Made by a program: the position numbers and the translations under genes. This document shows, in pieces, positions 7,796 through 15,043 of a stretch of 64,000 nucleotides of DNA (its first letter is position 1; each line of letters opens with the position of its first letter). Source of the stretch: Bosea vestrisii (GTDB taxonomy: Bacteria > Pseudomonadota > Alphaproteobacteria > Rhizobiales > Beijerinckiaceae); assembly GCF_030144325.1 (NCBI RefSeq), contig NZ_CP126307.1, positions 4,988,001 to 5,052,000 of the forward strand. The letters run 5' to 3'. The notes under the pieces were generated by a model, which was not told the DNA's origin, made no database searches, and worked only from the letters and a program-made list of their open reading frames with translations.

Positions 7796-9164
7796 ATGCA
7801 GACCAATTTCACGCCCGAACTCCTCGCCTCCGATCCGCGCCTGCCGGTCTCCGAGAAGATCCTGCGTACCTGTGTGCATTGCGGCTTCTGCACTGCGACC
7901 TGTCCGACCTATCTGCTGCTCGGCGACGAGCTCGATTCCCCCGCGCGGGCGCATCTACCAGATCAAGGACATGCTGGAGAGCGGCCGTCCGGCGAGCCCT
8001 GACGTGGTCAAGCATGTCGACCGTTGCCTATCCTGCCTCTCCTGCATGACGACCTGCCCCTCCGGGGTGAACTACATGCACCTGGTCGACCATGCCCGCG
8101 CCCATATCGAGGAAACCTATGAGCGCCCCGTCGCCGACCGGACGCTGCGCCGCGTCCTCTCGGCGATCCTGCCTTATCCCGGCCGCTTCCGCCTCGCCAT
8201 GCTGGCGGCGCGCGTTGGCAAGCCGCTGGCCGGGGCGCTCGGTGCGCTGCCCGTCATCGGCGCGCGGCTGAAGGCGATGCTGGCGCTGGCGCCCTGGAGC
8301 CTGCCCGACCGTTCGGCGATGGAGGGCCCTGCGTCCTTCCCGGCTGAGGGCGAACGGCACAAACGCGTCGCCATGCTCTCGGGCTGTGCCCAGCCGGTGC
8401 TCGACCCCGGCATCAACGAGGCGACGATCCGCCTGCTCACCCGCCACGGCGTCGAGGTGGTGCTGCCCAAGGGCGAGGGCTGCTGCGGCGCGCTCGTCCA
8501 CCATATGGGCCGCGAGCATGATGCGCTCGCCTTCGCCCGCGCCAATATCGACGCCTGGATGGCCGAGGTCGAAGGCGAGGGGGCTCGATGCCATCCTGAT
8601 CACGGCGTCAGGTTGCGGCACCACGATCAAGGATTACGGCTTCATGTTCCGCGACGACGAGACCCATGCCGCGAAGGCGGCGAAGGTCTCAGCCCTGGCA
8701 AAGGACGTGACCGAGTTCGTCGAGACGCTGGAACTGGCCCCAACCCGCAGCTTCGACCTCATCGTCGCCTATCACTCGGCCTGCTCGATGCAGCACGGCC
8801 AGCAACTCAAGGACGGGCCGAAGCGCCTGCTGACGCGCGCCGGCTTCCGCGTGAAGGAGGTGCCGGAGGGGCACATCTGCTGCGGCTCGGCCGGCGTCTA
8901 CAACATCCTCCAGCCCGAGATCGCCGGGCAGTTGCGCGAGCGCAAGGTCGGCAACATCCAGCGCACGAAGCCGGACCTCGTCGCCACCGGCAACATCGGC
9001 TGCATTACCCAGATCGCGAAGGGTTTCGCCGACCGCGGCGCGACAACGCCGATCCTGCACACCGCCGAATTGCTCGACTGGGCGACCGGGGGCCGTTGCC
9101 AACGAGGTTGGCGAAGGCGGGGATCGGGGAGGCGGTTCCGGCCGGTGTCGTCGCGGCGGAATAG
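7796..9164 (+). pseudogene. glcF: Glycolate oxidase iron-sulfur subunit GlcF, broken by three frameshifts
   Basis: The gene encodes a GlcF protein of about 455 residues if three shifts are corrected. The first part holds the first 4Fe-4S motif, CVHCGFCTATCP. At about 7936-7941 one C too many in a run of five shifts the frame; the second 4Fe-4S motif CLSCLSCMTTCP follows. One extra G at about 8579-8583 shifts it again; the second cysteine-rich domain with HSACSMQHG and HICCGSAGVYN follows. A missing G at about 9090-9094 is needed to reach the normal end (GGPLPTRLAKAGIGEA, stop at 9164). All ligands and both CCG domains are intact, so sequencing error is more likely than decay. It would carry electrons from GlcD/GlcE to quinone. 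Confidence 0.85.
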
Positions 9165-9171
9165 CGCCAGC

Positions 9172-9876
9172 TCAATTCCCGTAGACCATCTGCCTGACTC
9201 GCTGCTGTGCCGCGGTCATCGCCGATTGCTTGGTGTTCATCGCAGTGAGCGCGGCCTGCACCTTGTTGCGCAGCGTTGGGTTCCGCACGTCGACCTGCGA
9301 GCCGCTCACCCGGATCGCTGCCTTGTTGGCCTCGATCAGTTCGGCCAACGCCAGGATCGCGGCGAAGGTCTCGTCGGTCACCGGGAAGACCTCGCGGACG
9401 GTCGCTGCAGGCTCCGTCACCAGCTTCTGGTAGGCGCTGGCATAGACCTTGGCGAGATCCTCCGGCTGCTTCAACGCGGCGCGCTCGCTCTCGGCGGCGG
9501 CGAGCGTGGCGTCGAGCGCCTGGCGCATCTGGCCAAAGCCGGCACGCACAGCGGCGATCTCGCTCTTGCGCGCGACGATGTCCTCGATCGAGCGCGGCGC
9601 CGCTTTGGCGGTCGCCTCCTGCATCGGCTTGCCGACCGTCGTGTTCATGCGCTCGTGGAAGCGCTGGATCACGGCATAGTGCCCGGCATAGTCGCCGAAG
9701 GATTTCTGCTTCTCGGCATCGGGGCGCGGCACGCGCACGCCCGGGCGCGCCAGGATGTCCGTCTGCAGGAAGCCGATGAAGGCCTTGCGCTGATCTGGCT
9801 CGCTCGGCCCGCAGGCGGCGAGCAGCAGCACCGCAAACAGGCAGGCCAGCAGGCTACGTAGTCTGACCTGCATCAT
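9172..9876 (-). CDS. DUF3053-like lipoprotein
   Basis: The 234-residue product begins with a lipoprotein signal: a basic start, a hydrophobic stretch and the lipobox LLAAC with Cys at about residue 22. The mature part is charged and largely helical, with conserved segments RKAFIGFLQTDILARPGVRVP and QKSFGDYAGHYAVI typical of DUF3053 lipoproteins. No enzyme motif is visible, and function is unknown. It is convergent with glcF. The start could also be the second Met, one codon later. Confidence 0.8.
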   Translation of the reverse strand: MMQVRLRSLLACLFAVLLLAACGPSEPDQRKAFIGFLQTDILARPGVRVPRPDAEKQKSFGDYAGHYAVIQRFHERMNTTVGKPMQEATAKAAPRSIEDIVARKSEIAAVRAGFGQMRQALDATLAAAESERAALKQPEDLAKVYASAYQKLVTEPAATVREVFPVTDETFAAILALAELIEANKAAIRVSGSQVDVRNPTLRNKVQAALTAMNTKQSAMTAAQQRVRQMVYGN

Positions 9877-9935
9877 CCATTCCTTGCGCCGCGGTGGGAC
9901 CTTAGTGCGCGATTATGGCCGCGGCTAGCCGGCGA

Positions 9936-10190
9936 GCTCCCTTCTCCCCTTGCGGTTTTCTCCGGGAAAGCCGGCGAGGCGTGGGAACCCCTCCCCCTTG
10001 TGGGGAGGGGCAGGGGTGGGGGGCGCAAAGCCAGAGCGCATCGGACAGGAAACGCACCGTTCCGCTGCTGCAATCCGCCGGCCATCCCGTCGTTCGCCCC
10101 CCATCCCCATACCCTTCCCCACAAGGGGGAAGGGAGGAGCCCGACCGAGCAGCCTTGCGCAGAGAAATCTTTGCGGGAGAAGGGAAGCTT
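9936..10190. repeat. Nested family C palindromic repeat in the 383-base gap before hisS
   Basis: The gap 9877-10259 holds no gene. An inner inverted repeat runs from CCTCCCCCTTGTGGGGAGG (about 9989) to CTTCCCCACAAGGGGGAAGG (about 10113-10135), with GGGGTGGGGGG and CCCCCCATCCCC flanking the centre. It is surrounded by an outer pair, CCCTTCTCCCCTTGCGG on the left and TTTGCGGGAGAAGGGAAG on the right. It looks like one repeat inserted in another. No promoter for hisS could be picked out by eye; the last 70 bases before the ATG are free of the repeat and presumably contain it. Confidence 0.75.
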
Positions 10191-10259
10191 GCCCCTGGCG
10201 GCTTCGCGGGCTAACCCGCTCGATCATCAACAAGCGTTTACTGACCGAGTTCCTCTGCC

Positions 10260-11882
10260 ATGTCCGCCGATAAGTCCGCCCCTGCCAAGCTGAAGGCCCG
10301 CCAGCCGCGCGGTTTCGTCGACCGCGGCCCGGCCGACGTCGCCGCCACCGAACGCATGCTCGGCGTGATCCGCGAGAGCTTCTCGCTCTATGGCTTCGAT
10401 CCGGTCGAGACGCCCTTCGTCGAGTACACCGATGCGCTCGGCAAATTCCTGCCAGACCAGGACCGGCCTAACGAGGGCGTCTTCTCCTTCCAGGACGATG
10501 ACGAGCAGTGGCTGTCGCTGCGCTATGACCTGACCGCGCCGCTCGCCCGCTATGTCGCCGAGAATTTCGATGCGCTGCCAAAGCCCTATCGCAGCTACCG
10601 CGCCGGCTATGTCTTCCGCAACGAGAAGCCGGGGCCGGGGCGCTTCCGCCAGTTCATGCAGTTCGACGCCGATATCGTCGGCTCTGGCTCCGTCGCCGCC
10701 GATGCCGAGATCTGCATGCTCGCCGCCGACACGATGGAGAAGCTCGGCATCAAGCGCGGCGACTACGTCGTCAAGGTCAACAACCGCAAGGTGCTCGACG
10801 GCGTGATGGAGGCGATCGGCCTCGGCGGCGAAGAAAAGGCTGCGCAGCGACTGACCGTGCTGCGCGCGCTCGATAAGCACGACAAGTTTGGTGATGAGGG
10901 AGTTCGCTTGCTCCTTGGCAAAGGCCGGCTCGACGAGAGTGGCGATTTCGCTAGGGGCGCAGGTCTGGAAGAGGAGGCGATCGACGCACTCCTTCAGCTC
11001 TTTCAGACAACCGTCACGGACAGGTTGTTAAGCGGTCTGCTCGCCAAACTGGGCCACGAGTACGAGCAGCTCACCCAGGAGCAGGTCGAGCGGATAGTAG
11101 AGCACTCTCCCGGTCTTCAGAACCTCTTGGGTACGCCTTTCATGGTAAACTCGACATTCCAGGAGGGCGTCAGAGAGCTTCTTGATGTCGCGAGAATGGT
11201 TGCGCGTGCGGGCTACGATCACAATCGCATCCGCATCGACCCTTCCGTCGTCCGCGGCCTCGAATACTATACCGGCCCGGTCTACGAGGTGGAGTTGACC
11301 TTCCCGGTCACCAATGAGGACGGCCAGGTCGTGCGCTTCGGCTCGGTGGCGGGCGGCGGGCGCTACGATGGTCTCGTCGGCCGCTTCCGGCCCGAGCCGG
11401 TGCCGGCGACCGGCTTCTCGATCGGCGTCTCCAGGCTCTATTCGGCGCTGAAGGCGGTGAAGTCGCCGATCGTCGATGCCAAGAACGAATTGCCGCTCGT
11501 CGTCGTCACCGCGATGGACAACAAGTCGCCGGAGTTCATGCCGGGCTATCAGGCTTTCGTCGCCCAGCTCCGGCAGGCGAAGGACGAGGAGGGCAAGGCG
11601 CTCTGCCGCGCCGATCTCTATCTCGGCTCGTCCGGCTTCAACGCCCAGATGAAATATGCCGACCGGCGCGGTGCGGTTTGTGCCGTGATTCAGGGCTCGT
11701 CAGAGCGCGAGGCCGGCACTGTCGTGATCAAGGACCTAATCCTCGGCGCCGAGCTCGCCGCCGCGGGCCGCGACGTGAAGGATTCCGCCGAGCACAAGGA
11801 ACGGCAGGCGCAGGCGCAGTTTTCCGTGCCGGTGGGCGAGCTGGTCGAGGGCGTGAAGAGGGTACTGGCGCGACATCGCTAG
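10260..11882 (+). CDS. hisS: Histidyl-tRNA synthetase
   Basis: The 540-residue product is a class II synthetase that charges tRNA-His. Motif 1 lies around residues 50-60, motif 2 is YRAGYVFRNEKPGPGRFRQF (about 113-132), and the histidine-specific loop is RGLEYYTGPVYEVEL (about 332-346). GSVAGGGRYDGLVGRF and the TGFSIGVSR segment form motif 3. The C-terminal anticodon domain is present. It starts the hisS-hisZ-hisG group. Codons of about residues 209-321 (10884-11222) are unlike the rest: TTA, ATA, GTA, AGA, AGG, ACA and GGT/CTT are frequent there and the G+C falls to about 57%. This hints at recombination within the gene. Confidence 0.95.
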   Translation: MSADKSAPAKLKARQPRGFVDRGPADVAATERMLGVIRESFSLYGFDPVETPFVEYTDALGKFLPDQDRPNEGVFSFQDDDEQWLSLRYDLTAPLARYVAENFDALPKPYRSYRAGYVFRNEKPGPGRFRQFMQFDADIVGSGSVAADAEICMLAADTMEKLGIKRGDYVVKVNNRKVLDGVMEAIGLGGEEKAAQRLTVLRALDKHDKFGDEGVRLLLGKGRLDESGDFARGAGLEEEAIDALLQLFQTTVTDRLLSGLLAKLGHEYEQLTQEQVERIVEHSPGLQNLLGTPFMVNSTFQEGVRELLDVARMVARAGYDHNRIRIDPSVVRGLEYYTGPVYEVELTFPVTNEDGQVVRFGSVAGGGRYDGLVGRFRPEPVPATGFSIGVSRLYSALKAVKSPIVDAKNELPLVVVTAMDNKSPEFMPGYQAFVAQLRQAKDEEGKALCRADLYLGSSGFNAQMKYADRRGAVCAVIQGSSEREAGTVVIKDLILGAELAAAGRDVKDSAEHKERQAQAQFSVPVGELVEGVKRVLARHR

Positions 11883-11883
11883 C

Positions 11884-12042
11884 GCCCTTCTCCCCCTGCG
11901 GGAGAAGGTGCCGGCAGGCGGATGAGGGGTCGCGCTGCGCTTGGTTCGTAGCGCCTCACCCACTCTTCCCACGACGTCGCGAGACCCCTCATCCGTCTCG
12001 GCTTCGCCGAGCCACCTTCTCCCGCAAGGGGAGAAGGGAGGG
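11884..12042. repeat. Family C palindromic repeat between hisS and hisZ
   Basis: An inverted repeat of about 160 bases: the left arm begins CCCTTCTCCCCCTGCGGGAG and the right arm ends CTCCCGCAAGGGGAGAAGG, with GGATGAGGGGTCGC and GACCCCTCATCC as inner arms. It separates hisS from hisZ, which are presumably still co-transcribed. Confidence 0.75.
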
Positions 12043-12132
12043 GTGCTCCGGATTCCCGCTAACCCAATTCCCTAAAAACCATCGAAAATCGTAGCGGGCC
12101 CTGCTAGGACGGCGCCGCAACAGGATGTCCAA

Positions 12133-13245
12133 GTGCCGGCTATGCGCTCAAAGCTCGAGACCGTGATTGCGCCGTTCGAGCGCGAGGGTTACCGGCGTGC
12201 CGAGCCGGCGATCCTGCAGCCGGTCGAGCCCTTCCTCGATCTCTCCGGCGAGGATATCCGCCGCCGCATCTTCCTGACGCAGGACGATGACGGCCGCGAA
12301 TGGTGCCTGCGGCCCGAATACACCATTCCGGTCGCGCTGGCGCACATCGCCGCTCATGCCACCGAGCCGGCGTCTTACGCCTATGCCGGCCCGGTCTTCC
12401 GCATGCGCGCGAACGAGCCCAGCGAGTTCGCGCAGGCGGGCCTCGAATCTTTCGGCCGCACCGATTTTGCCGCCGCCGATGCCGAGATCATGGCGCTGAC
12501 CGTCGAATCCGCCGCTTCACTCGGCCTGACCCGGCCGCGCCTGCTGATGGGCGATGTCGCGCTGCTCACCGCGCTGCTCGACCGGCTTGGCGTACCGCAG
12601 GCGGCCCGTCGCCGGCTGATGCGCGCGGTCGCGCAGGGCAAGGGCGCCGATGCGGTCGCCGCGCTCGAACCGCCGGTCAATGAGGTCGAGCACGCCCATG
12701 CCGGCCTGCTCAAGGCGCTCGAAGGCCAGGATCCCAAGGCGGCGCGCGCCTTTGTCGAGGACGTGCTCTCGATCGCCGGCATCTCGACTGTCGGCGGCCG
12801 CTCGGCCGGCGATATCGCCGAGCGCTTCCTGGCGCGGGCGGCCGAACGCGACAATCCGGTCAATGCCGAGGCGAGCGGCCTGATCGCGCATGCGCTGGCG
12901 ATCGGCGGCGATCCTGACAGCGCCTCCGCCGCCTGGCGCAGGCTCGCCGGCGAAGCCGGGCTTGACCTTGCTGCCGCGCTCGACGCCTTCGATGAGCGCA
13001 CCGGCTTCCTCGCCGCGCGCGGCGTCGATGTCGCCAACATCTCCTTCTCGGCCGGCTTCGCCCGCAATCTCGACTACTACACCGGCTTCATCTTCGAGCT
13101 GCACGACCCGGCTCGGCCGGACTTGAAGCCGATCGCCGGCGGCGGCCGCTATGACGGCGTGCTCCAGCGCCTCGGCGCACCGGCAACAGTGCCGGCCGTC
13201 GGCGCCTCGCTCTGGCTCGATCGTCTCGCCGGAGGCAAGGCATGA
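12133..13245 (+). CDS. hisZ: ATP phosphoribosyltransferase regulatory subunit HisZ
   Basis: The 370-residue product resembles a histidyl-tRNA synthetase catalytic core without the anticodon domain, as HisZ does. It has LRPEYTIPVALAH, a degenerate motif 2 (AYAGPVFRMR), RNLDYYTGFIFELH and AGGGRYDGVLQRLG. HisZ does not charge tRNA; it binds HisG and makes it catalytically competent and histidine-sensitive. The start shown is GTG with AGGA seven bases upstream; an ATG three codons further in is an alternative. The stop overlaps the hisG start (ATGA), which fits the known HisG-HisZ partnership. Confidence 0.92.
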   Translation: MPAMRSKLETVIAPFEREGYRRAEPAILQPVEPFLDLSGEDIRRRIFLTQDDDGREWCLRPEYTIPVALAHIAAHATEPASYAYAGPVFRMRANEPSEFAQAGLESFGRTDFAAADAEIMALTVESAASLGLTRPRLLMGDVALLTALLDRLGVPQAARRRLMRAVAQGKGADAVAALEPPVNEVEHAHAGLLKALEGQDPKAARAFVEDVLSIAGISTVGGRSAGDIAERFLARAAERDNPVNAEASGLIAHALAIGGDPDSASAAWRRLAGEAGLDLAAALDAFDERTGFLAARGVDVANISFSAGFARNLDYYTGFIFELHDPARPDLKPIAGGGRYDGVLQRLGAPATVPAVGASLWLDRLAGGKA

Positions 13246-14237
13246 GCGGGGCGGACAAGATGACGAACGACGCGCCGCTGGTCCTTGCCGTCCCCTCCAA
13301 GGGCCGGCTCCAGGAGAACGCCACCGCCTTCTTCGGCAGGGCAGGGCTCAGCTTCGTGCAGGCGCGCGGGCAGCGCGAGTATCGCGGGCAGATTGCCGGT
13401 CTTGGCGGGGCCGAGGTCGCCTATCTCTCGGCGTCCGAGATCGTCGCACAATTGTCGTCCGGCGCCGCTCATCTCGGCATCACCGGCGAGGATCTGGTGC
13501 GCGAGCAGGTCGCCGACGCCGATGCCAGCATGGTGATGCTGGCGCCGCTCGGTTTCGGCCAGGCCAATGTCGTCGTCGCCGTGCCGCAGGCCTGGATCGA
13601 TGTCCGCACCATGGCCGATCTCGACGACGTCGCCGCGAGCATGCGCGCCCGCACTGGCCGCAAGCTCCGCGTCGCCACCAAATATGTGAACTTGACCCGC
13701 CGCTTCTTCGCCAATCACGGCCTCGCCGATTACCGCATCGTCGAGAGCCTGGGTGCGACCGAGGGCGCGCCGGCCGCCGGCACCGCCGAGATCGTCGTCG
13801 ACATCACCACCACCGGCGCGACGCTTTCCGCGAATGCGCTGAAAGTGCTCGACGACGGCGTGATCCTGGCGTCGGAGGCCAATCTCGTCGCCTCCGTGCG
13901 GGCGCCCTGGGGCGAGCAGGCGCGCGAAGCTGCCGCGGCCATCCTGTCGCGCATCGCGGCCGAGGAGGAGGCGCGCTCGCTGCGTGAGGTCCGCGCCGTG
14001 CTCAACGCTGTCTCGCCGCAGCGCCTCAGCGAGATCGCGCATCGATTCGGGGCGCGCCTGCCGTTCGGGGCGGCCGGCAGCGACGGCGTCGTCACGCTGC
14101 ATTGCCCGCGCAAGGCGGTGTTCCCGTTGGTCGAGGAATTGAGCAAGGCCGGCGCCGACGATATCACCGTGCGGACGCTCGACTATGTCTTCCGCCGTTC
14201 CAATCTGCTGATCGAACGATTGCTGGCCCGCATCTGA
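13242..14237 (+). CDS. hisG: ATP phosphoribosyltransferase catalytic subunit HisG
   Basis: The 331-residue product catalyses the first step of histidine synthesis, joining ATP and PRPP. Visible features are the N-terminal LAVPSKGRLQENA, the GEDLV segment, KYVNLTRRFFANHG and the PRPP-binding loop EIVVDITTTGATL. With HisZ next door the hetero-octameric form of the enzyme is expected. At 331 residues it is longer than the short HisG proteins of about 210-230 residues that classically pair with HisZ, but longer HisG proteins of this size also occur in related bacteria. A small hairpin (CCGGGT/ACCCGG, 14262-14278) follows the stop but lacks a T run. Confidence 0.92.
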   Translation: MSGADKMTNDAPLVLAVPSKGRLQENATAFFGRAGLSFVQARGQREYRGQIAGLGGAEVAYLSASEIVAQLSSGAAHLGITGEDLVREQVADADASMVMLAPLGFGQANVVVAVPQAWIDVRTMADLDDVAASMRARTGRKLRVATKYVNLTRRFFANHGLADYRIVESLGATEGAPAAGTAEIVVDITTTGATLSANALKVLDDGVILASEANLVASVRAPWGEQAREAAAAILSRIAAEEEARSLREVRAVLNAVSPQRLSEIAHRFGARLPFGAAGSDGVVTLHCPRKAVFPLVEELSKAGADDITVRTLDYVFRRSNLLIERLLARI

Positions 14238-14292
14238 CGCGCCGGATTCCCGACGCAATGTCCGGGTAATTCACCCGGGCGAGGCGATTTCG

Positions 14293-14895
14293 GTGCAAGT
14301 CTTACCAAAAGCGGTGCGATCGAGACTTGCGCTCGCCACCGCGATCGGTGCAGTGGAAAGCATCGGGTTCTCCTACGGGCTGTCGCTCTTTCAAATTCGG
14401 GGTCTGGACCAGTTGAATACGCAGTCGCGCCTAGGCCTCATGGCCGCCCTCGTCCTTTCCCTGTCGCCTGTCCTGGTGAGTGATGTGCTCGCCCAGGGGC
14501 GCCAGCGGCCGTCGCAGATTCCGCAGCCTGGGCAGGACGCTCCGCCGCCGCGGCAGCAGGAGAAGAATTTCCCGCTCGACGCCTCCTGGACCCTGAACCA
14601 GATGAACGGCAAGCCGAATACTGGCTACCGCGCGACGCTGAAGGTCGATTCCAATCTGCGCGGCACGGGCTTTGCCGGCTGCAATACCTTCTCGGCCTCG
14701 GCTTACCCACTGCGCCAGCAGGCTTTCGCCGTCGGCCCGATCGCGGTGACCAAGATGGCCTGCGACAAGGGCGCCTCCGATTTCGAGCGCGGCTATCTGA
14801 CGGCGCTGCGCACTGCCCAGAAATGGGACCTGGTCGAAGGCCGCCTTGTCATCAAGACGGGCACGGGCGAGCTCCGGTTCGATCGCGGAATCTGA
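14293..14895 (+). CDS. META domain-containing exported protein
   Basis: The C-terminal 110 residues form a META (HslJ-like) domain: SWTLNQMNGKPNTG, GTGFAGCNTFSASA and PIAVTKMACDKG are the family's conserved blocks. Such domains occur in secreted or surface proteins linked to heat or antibiotic stress; the biochemical role is unknown. The start is uncertain. The GTG given has GAGG about nine bases upstream. However, the stretch LGLMAALVLSLSPVLVSDVLAQG looks like a cleavable signal peptide, favouring an internal start at TTG 14413 or ATG 14440. A Pro/Gln-rich linker joins the signal to the domain. Confidence 0.75.
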   Translation: MQVLPKAVRSRLALATAIGAVESIGFSYGLSLFQIRGLDQLNTQSRLGLMAALVLSLSPVLVSDVLAQGRQRPSQIPQPGQDAPPPRQQEKNFPLDASWTLNQMNGKPNTGYRATLKVDSNLRGTGFAGCNTFSASAYPLRQQAFAVGPIAVTKMACDKGASDFERGYLTALRTAQKWDLVEGRLVIKTGTGELRFDRGI

Positions 14896-14922
14896 GCTGG
14901 CGCGAAGCGGTCCCGCCGCTTC

Positions 14923-15018
14923 TCGTCATGGTCGGGCTTGTCCCGACCAACCATGTCTTCCTTTCGGTCAAACGCGGTGTTCAAGACGTGGATGCTCGCC
15001 GCAAGGGCGAGCATGACG
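14923..15018. repeat. Family D palindromic repeat
   Basis: About 95 bases beginning CGTCATGGTCGGGCTTGTCC and ending GGGCGAGCATGACG. It contains the small palindromes GGTCGGGCTTGTCCCGACC and GCTCGCCGCAAGGGCGAGC. The terminal CGTCAT/ATGACG arms are shared with family A. Only this copy is seen in the window, so calling it a dispersed element rests on its structure. Confidence 0.5.
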
Positions 15019-15043
15019 TGCTGGGTTTCGTAGCGCTGCCGGA

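Noticed and set aside
8386..9861. Reading the third glcF segment through to 9861
   Set aside because: This would run over the lipoprotein gene on the other strand; the normal GlcF end is recovered at 9164 after correcting one G.
9936..10190. CRISPR array or tRNA in the repeat-rich gaps
   Set aside because: The repeats are inverted pairs, not regularly spaced direct repeats, and no cloverleaf could be built.
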